Source of the DNA: Sarocladium kiliense
Lineage: Eukaryota > Ascomycota > Sordariomycetes > Hypocreales > Sarocladiaceae
Assembly (NCBI GenBank): GCA_030734395.1
Contig: JAUZTG010000029.1
Span: forward strand, 2,108,001 to 2,172,000
Length of the DNA: 64,000 bases
Reading direction: 5' to 3'
The position numbers and the translations under genes were made by a program. Positions 10,575 to 22,587 of the stretch are shown piece by piece. Every line of letters begins with the position of its first letter. The first letter of the stretch is position 1. Under the pieces are notes generated by a model, which did no database searches, was not told the origin of the DNA, and saw nothing but the letters and a program-made list of their open reading frames with translations.

Positions 10575-13152
10575 ATGGCGACCGCTTCAAAACCTGTGAA
10601 GCAGGAGCTGAGTCCTCCGTCGGAGGCAAATGAGGAGACCCACAGCCCGCCGACAAGTGCGACATATGCTCGGGCAGCATGCACGGAGTGCCAAAGACGC
10701 AAGCAGAGGGTCGGTAAGCCCGGGAATGATTAAGCGCGGATGAAAGGAATTGTCCTGACAGCGACTCCAGTGCAATCGCGAATGGCCTTGCAATCACTGC
10801 AAGAAGCGCAAGGTTGGGAACCAATGTCGTTACAACCATGACAGCTCACCTGCTGGAGCGAAGCTCCCGTCGGTGGGAACACTACAAGACGCGAAGAGGA
10901 AGCGCGACCGGAGTGAGGAGGACTCGGAAATTGCCAACGACAGTGTGGAAGATACGGTCGACTACGGAGGGGAGGGCTTTGAGGCACTTGGTTACTCGAC
11001 GGCACATCTATTTGCAGGGTTAAGCACTCGCGACGAGGTTTGTCGGCTGCTCATAAAGACTATTTGGCTCTCATCATTTACTGACCTTAGGCTAGACCAC
11101 AGCCAAAAAGCCTGCATCCAAAGAGTACTTCAAGGATGCTGAATCTTGCCCTCAGTTGGCTCGCGCATTACAAGTCCTTCCGCCACGTCCGCACACTGGT
11201 AAGAATGGCTCCTGCAACAATGCCTCATCATCAAAACTTACTCTCTAATCAGACTCTCTCGTGCAAAACTTCCTCAACAATGTCAACTATCATTACTACA
11301 TCATCTACGCCCCAAATTTTCTCGAAGAGTACCAAGCCTGGTGGAAAGACCGAGTCGCACACAAGCCGCTCAGCATCCAATGGACTTGTCTGCTCATCAT
11401 GATCTGTGCCTGCTCGTGCCAATACACAGATGTTGAGCTTCAGAGAAGGCTCGAGGAAGACCTTGCCGAATCCGTGCAAACGTTGACTGAGCGCTATCAC
11501 AATGCTGGTCGAGAGTTGTATAGTGTCATATCTGTAGGCCACAACCATCTACTCAACGTACAGCAGCTGTTGCATTCTTGTTACTGGTACAAGGGAGAAG
11601 TGCGCTTCGTTGAGTGCTGGCATGTGCTTTCTTCCGCTATCCGAGAAGCACAGGAGCTAGGTAAGTAGCGATTGTAGATAGCGGTCCTTCCGGGCATGCT
11701 GACAATGAACTTCTCAAGGTATTCACCAGGAGTCGCTCGCTGGGCCAATGCCGGAGTTCGAGAGGGAGATGCGGCGTCGAGTATGGTGTATATTGGATAC
11801 GTGGGATTGGTAAGTATTACAACGTCCTTGATACTGAGAGGCTGCTAACTGGAATTAGGCAAATTTCGGCGCTCCTGAAACGACCTATGATCATTGATCG
11901 AAGTGACTGTGATATTGGCCTGCCGAGTTTAAGCCTTGAAGATCTCGATCCGTGCCCCCTTCTTCATATGAAACTTCAATCACAGCTCATCGGCAAGATG
12001 GCACGAGCATTCACTTTACCGAAGTACGTTGTGACACCAGAGGACGTTCAGAAGTACCAGCAAATGATTGAGACCTGGATGGCAACATTCCCGAAATGGT
12101 ACGACTTTGAGAACCCTGACAGGGGCCGTGACGACAAGCAGCCTTGGATGAAACTTCACCGACATTACCTTCATACAATGGGTAATTCCATGATCCTCGA
12201 TCCAATCCGACCATTCCTGGGCAAAGACGTGTCCCGGCAATCATCCCCGGAGGAACTACAGATTCGAAGGGATGGTATCAAGTACTGTCTTCGGCTCATG
12301 CAAGCTCTATATGGGTTCTTCGGCTACGTCTACCCTCGAGACTCAAAGTTTCACTTTGTGATATTTTGTGTCTTCGATACGGCATCAGTGCTGTGTTCCA
12401 CGATCATCCACGACCAGGACGATAGTGCTCCCAGGAAGGACGAAATGTTTGAGGCGATAGAGGGGGCGCTCGGAATGCTCAAGCAGTTGGCAGGCGTGAC
12501 CGCGAACGCGAAGACATCGTACCAAGTCCTTGCGCGAATCGCAGGCCGAGCGAAAGCAGCGGCGAAAGGAACCATGACCTCTGGACCACCAAAGCGTACG
12601 AAGACCTCCGGCGACTACAGGGCAGAACCCGTTGCAGTCGAGGTGGCTGGTGTTACCTACGAACACACGAGTGTAGCTCCTCTTCCCGAGGCTACAGGTT
12701 TCAACGGATATATGAGCGGTCAAGAGCCTGTCATCGCACAAACAATGGCCTACCCAAGTGTGCCTGGGACGAACGACACCGCCCAAAATGGCTATCACAC
12801 TGGTTTTCACAATGGATTCCAGATAGACGCCATATCCCAGCCTGTCGATTACTCAGTGTCACACCAATACTCGATGCAAGGATTTGTACCCCAGACCAAC
12901 TTTGCTCCAAATGCACCGATCGCATACACCTTGGATCCTATGGGTGGCATGCAGCAGATGCAGATGGTAAATGGACAGAATGGGATGCCGAACTACCCTG
13001 AGAACGTCTTCACTCAGGTCAATGAAGTGTCCCAGTCTGGGCAAGCTCCTGGGTTGGACCTTTCGACGATCACCGAGGAGGAACTTGGACAGCTGTCGGC
13101 GGTATGGCAGTATCAGTCACTGAACCTCGACTTCATCAATCCTCAGCCCTAG
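10575..13152 (+). CDS. Zn2Cys6 fungal transcription factor
   Basis: CDS join(10575..10709, 10771..11037, 11096..11198, 11253..11660, 11719..11809, 11859..13152), 765 residues, five introns. The binuclear zinc cluster has Cys 36, 39, 46, 52, 55 and 64 (C-x2-C-x6-C-x5-C-x2-C-x8-C) and is split by intron 1 exactly before the third Cys; only donor GTCGGT at 10710 keeps the cluster. A fungal-specific regulatory domain follows, including LVQNFLNNVNYHYYIIYAP and REMRRRVWCILDTWDW. The C-terminus is low complexity with Met/Gln repeats (MGGMQQMQMVNGQNGM) and may be an activation region. Such proteins bind CGG half-sites in the nucleus; the target genes are unknown. An acceptor at 11095, not the earlier AG at 11090, restores the frame. 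Confidence 0.85.
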
Positions 13153-14125
13153 CAGTCTGGATAGAGGACCGGGAATAACGTGGTTATGATGAAATCTTTT
13201 GGGTATGGATGGGATGGAAGGGCTCAATTTGCATTTCCGTCAGTTATTGGATACCCAGGCCACGCCGAAATAGAATTGGTGCAATGCAACTTCACGCAAA
13301 CAAGCTTCTTCTCGGTCGGGACAAATCACACGACTAAGGCCGTGACAGAATTGACTGCCGAAAACGCTTTCGTACTTGGGCGAGGAGGTTGATCATCCCT
13401 CCCGTTCCCTATATAGCTACAGAGAGGAAAGGCCCGCGGAAATCTCCCGCTCGCCAAGCTTACTCCATTTGGCGGTACTGGAAGTGGTGGTTCCCACGAA
13501 CGAGATACACTCACAGGGTTGCAATATGCGCCTTACCGCTTTCAAATGTCCTCGAATCTTCACATCACCTAGAGGAAGGACACCACGTGTCTGTGGAACG
13601 ATGGCTCTGTACACAACCAAATCGAAACCCAATTGTGAACAGGAAGACCTTGGGCGAACCTGTCAAGGGTGACCTGCAGTACTCACAGGAAAAGATATCT
13701 CGAATGAACTTCTGGGCCTCCCACTGAGCATGTGAACCGCGTTAAGCTTGATCTGACGCGCCACAGCCAGAGTTACAGTGCGGCTGAAGCCAGCCTAGGA
13801 CCCTTGCTAGGCCGTAGCTATTTATGCATTTGGGCATGACCCTGGCCCCCTCATGCTCATAGACCAATAGGCTGCGGGAATCTCACCAAGGCGTCTCTTG
13901 CCTGCATGATGTTTCACAATTTCCTGCGGGACTCCAGCCATAAGACCGCCTTAAATTGTGTTGTGGTGCACGCAACGAGCGTTTTTTTGGGCCGAAAAGC
14001 TTGCAGGGATAGACGATCATACCTGCTATGTAGAAACGTAGAAGTAAATATAAGGACCTTGGCACAGCCTCGCGCTTGTGGCTCAGGCCTACTCACACGT
14101 CGGTCCATCTCCGTGTCTGCGCGCG
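13153..14125. other. intergenic region
   Basis: Nothing coding can be supported in these 973 bp. Open frames are short and overlap on both strands. The segment near 13980 has a short T-run and the region before 14126 should hold the promoter of the membrane-protein gene. Confidence 0.5.
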
Positions 14126-15973
14126 ATGAAGACACCATTTAGCCACTCTGTAGAGCAGGTTGGCTTGGGTGACGCCGTCGACCGTCCGAATTGGAAACCT
14201 TTCGTCTTTAGCCCACTCTACATCCTGCCTCTATCGAGCCTTCATCTTCTTGCCATCGTTGGCATTCAATTACTTATCAAAGAACACGACAAATATGCCG
14301 ACGACATTGCCCTCGTGCAGTCCAACCGGACACTCGACTCCGTCCCTTCAAGCCCCTTTATCTTCGAAGAGGATGACACTACGACTTTCATGGCCTGGTC
14401 ATTTCTCCCCGTCGCTATCGTTGTTATCCTTTCCCTAGGATGGGAAGCTCTCGATGCGAAAAGCCGACGCTTAGAGCCTTTCTGGCAGCTTGCCAGCCCA
14501 CAAGGTGGAACAGCTTACAATGCGCTCTGCGTTGACTACACCACTCTTTTCGGCCTCTTCACACCGTTTCAGGCGATCAGAAGGAGGCACTTCACCGTGG
14601 CTCTCGCGTCAGGTCTGTATGTCATCGCCTCCATTGCTGTCCCTGCTTTGACCAGCGGCATATTCGGCGTTGAATGGGGCAGCTTGTCGTTCTCCCTGGG
14701 TCGCACAGAGGGTACGAAGTATGCGGTGGTCGAGGTGAGCCGCGGCATCGCACTGGCCAACCAGGTTCTTCACGGGACTCTCCTTGTGGGAGGCCTTGCG
14801 ATCTCGGCGATGCTTTTCTTCCGCCGCTCTGGACTGTACCATGATCCGAACAGCATCGGTGGACTCGCTGCGTTGATCAGCGATTCAGTGCGGAATGGCT
14901 CGAGCGCTGCGAGGATCCTGCGGCAAATACCATCATACGCCCATTCAAGAGTGGTCGAGAAAGCGCTGGGCGATATAGCCTTCAAGCTTGAGCACGTTCG
15001 GCTGCCTAGGTCAGATGGTACGATAGGAACGACATACCAGATCACAACCAACGTCGCTCCTTACACGATCCTTCATATCCACCCACAAGACCGACGATTC
15101 TACGCACACAGAAGAGACGCCTCTGGGTATTGGCTGATGAGACGCTCAGCTTGGCTCGCAGAGGCACTTCTTTGGCTCAGTCCCGTTACTGCAGCAGGAG
15201 CCATCTTCGCGACGGTCAAGTTTGTCGAGGGGAGGAGTACAGATACTACGAAGCCGCAGGTAGCGAAGATCGTTCTCAATGTCTTCGTGACCGTAGGAAG
15301 CATGATGTGGACCAGTATTCAGCGCGACATTCAGCTCTTCTCGCCCTGGCGCAGTCTGAGCAAGTCACCGGCGCACAGGCTCTCGAATCCCATATGGTGG
15401 AGTGATCCAGTCGGACGGGGTCAATTTGGTAGTGCAGCGTTTGGTCTAACGCGAGGCTCGATGTTGATACTCTGGGCATCATTCTGTGTCTTCATGACGC
15501 AGGCAGTTGCGGTCTTCATGCCGCCGATCATTGAGCTGGCCTGGACCTCAGGCCTGACCCGAGACATGGACGTTCCGACTCGCGAAATTGGGATCCTGTC
15601 AGGGTCGAGTGGTATTGGTTTGGGTGCGAGCGGAATTGCGATTCATCTTGTCGTCTTCCTCAACCTCCTCATCTTCACCATCTCAAATCTTTGGCGCCCA
15701 TTTCTTCCACGGGCACCCACGACAATCGCCAGTCAAATCTTGTATTTATGCCGCAGCGAGAGACTCTTGCACAGATTTGAGGCCACGTCGATGATGAGCG
15801 GCAGTCAGCTGTCTGGGCTGTTGAAGAGCTCTCAAGGCCAGTGCTTGTTTGGATGGTTCTGGTGGAGGGAGGGCGGTTCGTGGTGCGTTGGAATTGAAGA
15901 GCATGAGCCGGGAGCGCCGTGGTATCCCTTTGACTTCTACAAGGGTGTTGCGGAAGGCCAGCAAAACTCATGA
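14126..15973 (+). CDS. DUF3433-type polytopic membrane protein
   Basis: Single exon of 615 residues from the first ATG (14126, MKTPFSHSVEQV). The frame is open further upstream but has no earlier ATG. About eight hydrophobic segments can be seen, among them LYILPLSSLHLLAIVGIQLL (near 30-50), WSFLPVAIVVILSLGW (near 90-105), an Ala/Val-rich helix near 160-180, LLVGGLAISAMLFF (near 220), LLWLSPVTAAGAIFATV (near 345-365) and two near the C-terminus. The arrangement, with WKPFVFSP at the start and a WRPFLPR motif after the last helix, fits the fungus-specific DUF3433 family, whose function is unknown. No catalytic motif or signal peptide was found. It is probably in the plasma or endomembrane. Confidence 0.75.
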   Translation: MKTPFSHSVEQVGLGDAVDRPNWKPFVFSPLYILPLSSLHLLAIVGIQLLIKEHDKYADDIALVQSNRTLDSVPSSPFIFEEDDTTTFMAWSFLPVAIVVILSLGWEALDAKSRRLEPFWQLASPQGGTAYNALCVDYTTLFGLFTPFQAIRRRHFTVALASGLYVIASIAVPALTSGIFGVEWGSLSFSLGRTEGTKYAVVEVSRGIALANQVLHGTLLVGGLAISAMLFFRRSGLYHDPNSIGGLAALISDSVRNGSSAARILRQIPSYAHSRVVEKALGDIAFKLEHVRLPRSDGTIGTTYQITTNVAPYTILHIHPQDRRFYAHRRDASGYWLMRRSAWLAEALLWLSPVTAAGAIFATVKFVEGRSTDTTKPQVAKIVLNVFVTVGSMMWTSIQRDIQLFSPWRSLSKSPAHRLSNPIWWSDPVGRGQFGSAAFGLTRGSMLILWASFCVFMTQAVAVFMPPIIELAWTSGLTRDMDVPTREIGILSGSSGIGLGASGIAIHLVVFLNLLIFTISNLWRPFLPRAPTTIASQILYLCRSERLLHRFEATSMMSGSQLSGLLKSSQGQCLFGWFWWREGGSWCVGIEEHEPGAPWYPFDFYKGVAEGQQNS

Positions 15974-16750
15974 GTCATTTCAGTTTTGAGACATCCTACA
16001 AGAAATGGCTATTGTTTAGCGTATATCAGATGTTCCTCTTCCACCTGTGCTGTGAAGGATCTTATTATTCCAATGTCTTGAAACAGATTGCGAAAAATTC
16101 GTCATTCAACCTCTGTGAGGAGCCGTGAGGTACCGAGGTTGCTTGCATGCATTGCCCATGAGGCTGGACCGGACTATTCTGGTAGCTATTCTGACAGCTT
16201 TCCTAGTCGGTATTCTGCCGCTATTCCAGTAAGTGTTCCGGCCATTTCTTACGACGAGACTCGTGTCGGACACAGTCTAGACGCGATGTCGGAAAAGAAG
16301 AAAGATCGCCTCCCGGATTCTCGATGGTGCTCTAGTTCATCGGCTGTGACGGCTCGACGATGGTCCTCTCATCGAACTGATCGCACTCGGACTTGACTCT
16401 GCATCGGGACTCTTCTCCCAGCGGAAAGACAACATTGGCTAACATCTCTGAGCAACTCAAGCATGTCGGCAATTGACTAGCCAGAGCTGAGAGAAACTAA
16501 CAGTGTAACCAGAACAACAGCCAGGAACATAACTTTATTGGAGTCCTGGCTATAATACTTCACTAATCATATTCAAAATAGTAACTAGGATAGCAGCCGC
16601 AATAGTGACTTCAATAGAGGCAAAATAGAAAGCAAAATAGCACTTCAACATCTTCAGGAATATCTTATTCAAGCAACTGGGAGAGTGCCCTTAGGTAACA
16701 GCACTGGACGAGGCCTTCCTTAGCGTTCGTGGTGCATGGTTGTCCCTATC
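15974..16750. other. intergenic region with AT-rich tract and TATTC repeats
   Basis: From about 16170 to 16240 the word TATTC recurs in five or six copies at irregular spacing (GACTATTCTGG, AGCTATTCTGAC, GGTATTCTGCC, GCTATTCCAG). From about 16530 to 16680 the DNA is AT-rich with repeated AATAG words. No gene can be supported. Confidence 0.5.
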
Positions 16751-16890
16751 CTCGGACCAGCAGCATTTCCGGGGCCCGGTCTCGGATATGCTCGGATAAA
16801 TTACTCAAGTAACCCACCCCAGTCTCCCATCAACTCCGCGATTGCACATATCCCTGCGTCCAGCCCATCAACCCCAGAACTTATCTCGGA
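16751..16890 (+). promoter_or_regulatory. four CTCGGA elements in the promoter of a Zn2Cys6 gene
   Basis: CTCGGA occurs at 16751-16756, 16781-16786, 16791-16796 and 16885-16890, all in the same orientation and all within 175 bp of the start codon at 16926. Each contains a CGG triplet, the core of Zn2Cys6 sites. The same word (as TCCGAG/CTCGGA) is dense in the permease/aldolase promoter 4-6 kb away, which suggests autoregulation plus target control by the adjacent factor. This is inference from sequence only. Confidence 0.5.
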
Positions 16891-16925
16891 CTTCAACAAA
16901 TCTCCTGGAGAAGAGGACCCTCAGC

Positions 16926-19434
16926 ATGCCCACTCGTGCAACTCCCGGCTCCGGCCCCGGACCCGGCCATGCCACCCCCGCCGAGTCCCATGCTTCGCAG
17001 GCTTCTCCCGCGAGTGTCATTTCCACGCAGACTCGGAAACGCAGCCAGGCGTCGGTGGACTCACCCGAGCGTGTCAACCGAAGGCGAACGAAGAAGACAA
17101 CGCGCGCATGCGATTTCTGCAAGTCCAAGAAGCTCAAGTGCTCTGGTAGCTTGCCTTGCGACGGCTGCAGTAAACGGAGGTTGACATGTGTTTATGATTC
17201 CGAGTACCGAAGAGGCCGACCACCAACTCCCCCGCCGGCTGAGAAGGCCACCGATAGTCGGTATGTCATATCTCATCGTTGGCATTTCCATCTTATTTTC
17301 TCTCTATTGTCTATGCTTGTATACCTCTTGGCGTCAGGGTCATCTTCCTTTTTAGACTACTGGTTCTGCATATCGTTGTCAAGATGGCCTCCCCGGCTGA
17401 TATGTCGAGCTGACTTGAGCTTCTTAGCATCTCCTCTGACGAGGGAGCACACAGCAAGGAAGATGACACACATAACGGATCTCTGGCCCGTGATAACAGC
17501 GTCAGTCATGAAGGCAACAACACAACTTCTAGGGCGTCGCCTGAGCTTGAGAGCACGGTGATTGAGGGTCAATATATTGATCCCACCTCAAGCTTAACAT
17601 TCCTTCATAGAGCATGGAATCGGCTATCGACACAGCAAGGCCATGTAGGGCCAGTGCCTACAGTTTCCAGCGGCACAGAGCAACACCAATTCCTCATAAG
17701 TGCAGGCGACAAGCCTTTCGCCGTTCAACCCGGCCAAACAGCCCTCGTTCCGGATATTGCAACCGCACTGGAAATGATTCAATTCTACTTCGAAACTTGT
17801 GTAATAACTTACCGATGCTTGCATCGAGGTTATGTCACAGAGTGGGTTCGAGCTGTGGTCTCCAACCAGGAGTCAAACCTGCCACATTATTATGGAATTG
17901 GCCATGCGAAAGCCTCGATTGTCTTCACAATTCTCGCTATTGTGCACTTGAGAAGAGGCAATATCGCCGTCACCAATGTATCGACTTTAGGTCGCACCAG
18001 CCTTGCAGAAGGACCATTGCAGCAGAGTGATCCATTCTTTTGTGCCTCATCTCAGTTGACCGATACCGAGGTCGGCTTACCGACACTCGAGTCTGCCCAG
18101 TCACGCATACTGCAGGTCCTCTATCTCCTGCAATCTTCGAGAATGAACCAAGCTTGGTACGTTTTCGGCAGCACTTTGCCAATTGTATCAGCCCTTGGGC
18201 TTCACAGGAAGTCTGGTAGGAATCGAACCATAGGTGGTGTTGCAAGCAAGCACAACTACGACTACATCTCATCTCAGTGCCGAAAGAGGACTTTCTGGGT
18301 GGCATATACTATCGACAAGTATTTAGCAGTCGTATTTGGCCGCCCTCGGCTGTATCACGACGAGGATATTGACCAGGACTTTCCCGATTGTGTCAATGAT
18401 GAGGATATGACACCCCAAGGAAGGGCTGCTCACGAGCCGCAGAGCGATTGTCATATGGACTCTCTCATCAACCACGCAAAGATTGCTCAGCTGATCGATC
18501 GAATATCTCAGGATGTCTACTCGATCAAGAAGGTCCCGAAGCGCGAACGCCTCGCATCGGCACACAAATTCGGTCAAGCTCTACATGAGTGGCGCGAGGC
18601 TCTACCCCATCATCTCGGTACTGTTCGCCCTTCCTCTCTCATTCCTGCTTTCAGGAGACAGGCTACGGCTATGAAGCTCGCATACTGCCATGCGATCATG
18701 CATGCCAACCGACCCTTCTTGCTTGGTGCGACAGGCGGACGAAGCAAGGGCAACAATACTGCCTTGGAAGACAGCGTTAGAGAATGCATCAGCGCTGCAC
18801 GTACAGCGCTTGAGACTGTCGATGCTATGGCTATAGATGGCGCCTTATTTCATGCATACTGGTGGACACCGTACGTCACCTTTTGTGCTTTAGCTGTTGT
18901 ATACGTCTGGGAAATTCAGCAAGTCCAAGCTCGTCAGTACGACAGTTATGGTCTACACGATTTGCTTGAGCTTGCAGAAAAGTGCCAAAATCACTTGGCT
19001 CGCGCAACAGCGCCAGACAGTCCTAGTCATCGATATAGTGTCATCCTCGAGGAACTTCGTCAGGAGGCCAAGAACCAGACCATCCGAGCTCCGTGGCGTG
19101 GGCAAAGACCGGATGACCAAGATGAAACACCGACTGCACCTGACACCATTATGAACGAGGTCGAAGTGAATCAAGAACAAGCACAAGGCTACACAAGTGC
19201 CAATCAAACAATGGAGATGAGCCACCAGGCTTTTGAAGGCGGGTCTGAGTTCTACGGAACAGGACTTTTAGACACATGGGAAACAACAGATTGGCTGGAT
19301 CTTGACTCTTCGGTAAGTGCGGCCCATGTAGACCATAGAGGAATGACGCTCATGATGGTTCCTACTAGGCCTTCGGCCCCTTTCCAGGATTTGATGGTTC
19401 ACCGAACGAACTTTGGATTCCCCCTTCGCTATAA
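16926..19434 (+). CDS. Zn2Cys6 fungal transcription factor, candidate regulator of the aldolase/permease pair
   Basis: CDS join(16926..17260, 17428..19312, 19369..19434), 761 residues. The N-terminus is Ser/Thr/Pro-rich, then a zinc cluster with Cys 62, 65, 72, 78, 81 and 88 (CDFCKSKKLKCSG... CDGC) and a GRPPTPPP linker. A 167-nt intron, unusually long for this window, separates the DNA-binding exon from the rest; the frame rejoins as DSR-ISSDEG. The middle holds the fungal-specific domain, with DPTSSLTFLHRAWNRLS, RKRTFWVAYTIDKY and GRPRLYHDEDID. The final 56-nt intron (19313-19368) changes the C-terminus to AFGPFPGFDGSPNELWIPPSL; without it the frame would run about 60 codons further into non-conserved sequence. 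Target genes are unproven, but repeated CTCGGA words in its promoter and in the next promoter point to the permease/aldolase pair. Confidence 0.85.
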
Positions 19435-20393
19435 GGGTCGTAATGTGGGTGTGCCTCACCCAAACCGAGAAGGACTCATGCCTGGGTGCTGCCTCCATTT
19501 TCTTCGGACACAGGGCTACAACGCGAGGTCTGCCATAATTAGTGCTCTTGTCAAATCCAAGGCGATTTACCCGATGCTTCCTGTCACAAGCCGTAAACCG
19601 AGGCTTCGCGGTGATCTTTGAGGCTCCGAAGTTGCCACCTACGCGAGTCTGGGGGACAAATTCTATGCTCAGAGTGTAGAGCCTCCCACTAGGCCAGAAG
19701 CTGTGGGATACCCTTTGGTAGCTCAATGCAAGGCTCATCCAATAGGCTCTCAACGAGTCGGAGAGAGACAACAAAATAAAGCATGGAGGCACTGAAATGG
19801 GAATGATTTGTACTTTTCAGTTATAACCCGGGCTGGTCAGGAGTTCCAGTTCGACGCACCCGCATAATCCGCGAACGACATGTCAATATGAACTTGTAGA
19901 GATCTGCGAACCCGCTCGCATGGATATGTTGACGCTCTGCTGCCGCTCGAGTTGACTGTGAAAAGACAACATGTCTAAGTGATGTTCTGCAGCTTCATCA
20001 GGACAAGTATCCTGGGTTGAGCTAGGTCCTTGACCTCTGGCCGTGAGAAGAATAGGAGCGTGCCTATCGCAGCCATCTCAGTCGCCTTTGGCGGTTTTCT
20101 GAGGCTGGATCCATTGGCAAAGATCTCGTTTACACAAGCGCATGGGCGGAGCCCTCAGTGCAGACCTATGCGAGCATCGCGATACGCTTCCGAAAGTCTA
20201 TCGTCTCGATAATGCGAATCCTTCCGACACTTCAAGGCAAAGATTCTAGAATTCCATCATGACTGAACTACGAGAAACAGAGTTTTGTAAATTAATAAAT
20301 TTGGTCCGTGATTCCACGCCATCTATTACTACCTCAGGTAACTCGTGGCTGCCCCGCCGTGGACCCTATCTCTTGCATCGGTACCTATGTGTT
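19435..20393. other. intergenic region between convergent gene ends
   Basis: The 3' ends of the regulator (+) and the permease (-) face each other across 959 bp. Both 3' UTRs lie here. No gene, repeat or RNA could be supported. Confidence 0.5.
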
Positions 20394-22228
20394 CTAGAGC
20401 GCATACTTGAACAGAGGGCTCTTCTCTCCCATATCATCCAGCTCCTGCTCAGAGTACTTGGCTCGGATCTCATTCTCATCAAGTTGTGCCTTCTTCTTGT
20501 TCAACTTCCGCAGAACAAACTCAAGCGTCGTGCTGGCAAAGATACCAGCAGAAACAAAGGCCAGAGAAGTTCCATAGCCTGTTGGGTACCTGGGCGCCTC
20601 GCGATCGAGGTAGATGTAGCTACCGATCAGACCGCCGACATTGCCGATACAGATCAGGAAACCGATGCTGATGGCGCGCTTCTGGGGATTGGGGCAATTC
20701 GCCACGTTCCATGCGTTCACGCCTGGGAGGATGGGGTACATTCTGTAGACGATATCAGCGCGCTGCAGTAAAGTGAGATGATGATATCAAGAGTTCGGCT
20801 TACCCAGCACAGGCTAGACAGACTGCAAAGTAGCAAAGACCAACGTTGTCCTTGATATCGCCACTCTTCGCGAACAGAATACCGAAAGCAACGATCAAGG
20901 AGCTTTGAGGGCCAACAAGGAAGGGATACCGCCAAGAGTACTTGTCGGCAAAGATAGCAAACGCGTATGCGGAGATAGCACCGATGGAGTAGGGTGGGAT
21001 TGTCATGAGTTGCGCATCGCTGGAGGTGTAGCCCATATTCTTGATGATCTGAGGCATGGAGAACTGTCGAGGTGTTAGCATATGCTCCAACCAAGCGACT
21101 GCAGCGGTTGACTAACCTTGAGAGCATAGTTGGGTACTGCGTTGCTCCAGTTGGAAAAGATCAGGAGATACATCTTCCAGTCGAAGATGACGGAGAAGAA
21201 GGCCTTGCGGTCGAAGTGCTTGTCGCGGTATTCATCGGACCGGACAACACGGCGAGCTTGTTGACGGAGCACAAGATAGCGCTTCTCATCATCGTTGAGG
21301 AACTTGGCGCGAGCTGGGCTGTCGAGAAGGAAGAAGAAGCACATGATGCCAACTGCAACTGTTGCAATCCCCTCGAGAATGAAGATCTGTTTCAAACTCG
21401 TCAGCTTCTCTATAGAGTAGGATCGAGGAGCCTGAGAAGTCTTACCCAACGCCAACCGGCAAGACCAGCCGTACCGTCCATTTTAGCAATGGCAAAGGCT
21501 AGCAAGCCAGAGAACGCGCCGCCTGTCGCAGCGGAAGTATATAGAATCGCAATGCGGGTTTGTGTCTCATTCGGAAGATACCAGTTCGCAATAACCAGAA
21601 TTGCACCAGGTAGGAAACCAGCCCTATACACACGATTAGTTAAGTCCGTCAATGCTACTCTCAACAATGGTACTTACTCGAAAAGACCAAGGAAGAAGCG
21701 AACAGCCAGAAGACCGGCATAGTTCTGAATTACGCCGGTCAAGGTCATGATAGTACCCCAGATCGTCACGATAGCACCCATATAGAGGGATGGCCGGTTG
21801 AACATGTGGAGAAGCATGTTGCTGGGGACCTCGGCCAGAATGAAAGGGATGAAGAAGATGGATACAGCGACATTGTAGTCTACTTGCTTCATGTTTAGGT
21901 CCTGGGGTAGGCCTTCGATCTTTGCATTGCCAAGGTTCGTCTTGTCAAGATAGGCAAAGAGGTAGAGAAGAACGAGCATGGGAACCAGACGATACTGTCG
22001 AACAGGACAAAGTTAATATCTCAGGTCTGATTATGGCCCGTTATCTCAAAATTGACTTACGTCGACCTTGCGAACAGCTCTCTTCTGCTTCTCAACCGGG
22101 AAGTTGTCAAGGAACTCCTGGTCCTCGGGACTCATGTTGCCAAGCCTCCGCTCTTTGTGATCAACAGAAGTCTTCTCGACGACTGCATTCTCAATATCCA
22201 TGTTGGCATTGGGGTGTTGTCCAGCCAT
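20394..22228 (-). CDS. MFS permease of the anion:cation symporter (Dal5-like) family
   Basis: CDS complement(20394..20742, 20804..21063, 21117..21386, 21446..21623, 21678..21994, 22061..22228), 513 residues, six exons and five introns of 53-66 nt. A hydrophilic N-terminus with FPVEKQKRAVRKVD leads to helix 1 (YRLVPMLVLLYLFAYLDKTN, with the family's conserved LDKTNLGNA). Further helices include the AVSIFFIPFILAEVPSNMLLH stretch, AVRFFLGLFEAGFLPGAIL and ANWYLPNETQTRIAI. About 12 transmembrane helices are expected. The C-terminal tail ends EKSPLFKYAL. Members carry organic anions, vitamins, allantoate or sugar acids with protons across the plasma membrane; the exact substrate cannot be read. It is divergent with an aldolase gene, so a substrate or precursor of that enzyme is the best guess. 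Confidence 0.85.
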
Positions 22229-22587
22229 TGCGGCTGATGTGGTCGCAGGGACTGATTAGAGAGGATTGGGTAAGATAGTGATGTGAGAGACTTGATCCTC
22301 GCCCTTGATGACGCTACAAGAGGACAAGAGACCGTGCCTTGGTTATATACAGTTGAGCGTGGTGCCCCGTGCTGGCTTCTCCGGATGCTGGTGGTTCTCC
22401 AGGTTTTTGCCCTTGGGGTAAGTGGAGTCACAGCTCAGAAGTCCGCTGCCCCAGAGCGCAGGAATCCGGGGAAGGGATTATGTACGAGGGAGCGAGACAG
22501 GAACTGATCCATGCATGGTGCGTGCTTGTGCCGGCTAGGATGTTCGTCAGATGAGGTACTGGATCCTGGCCACCGGCCTCGTCTATG

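Noticed and set aside
11091..11095. Earlier acceptor (AG at 11089-11090) for intron 2 of the Zn2Cys6 gene
   Set aside because: It introduces an in-frame stop (TAG) at once; the acceptor at 11095 keeps the family frame.
17558..19621. Reading the regulator at 16926 through to 19621 without its last intron
   Set aside because: A clear GTAAGT...CTACTAG intron at 19313-19368 gives the short conserved-looking end at 19434; the extension is non-conserved.
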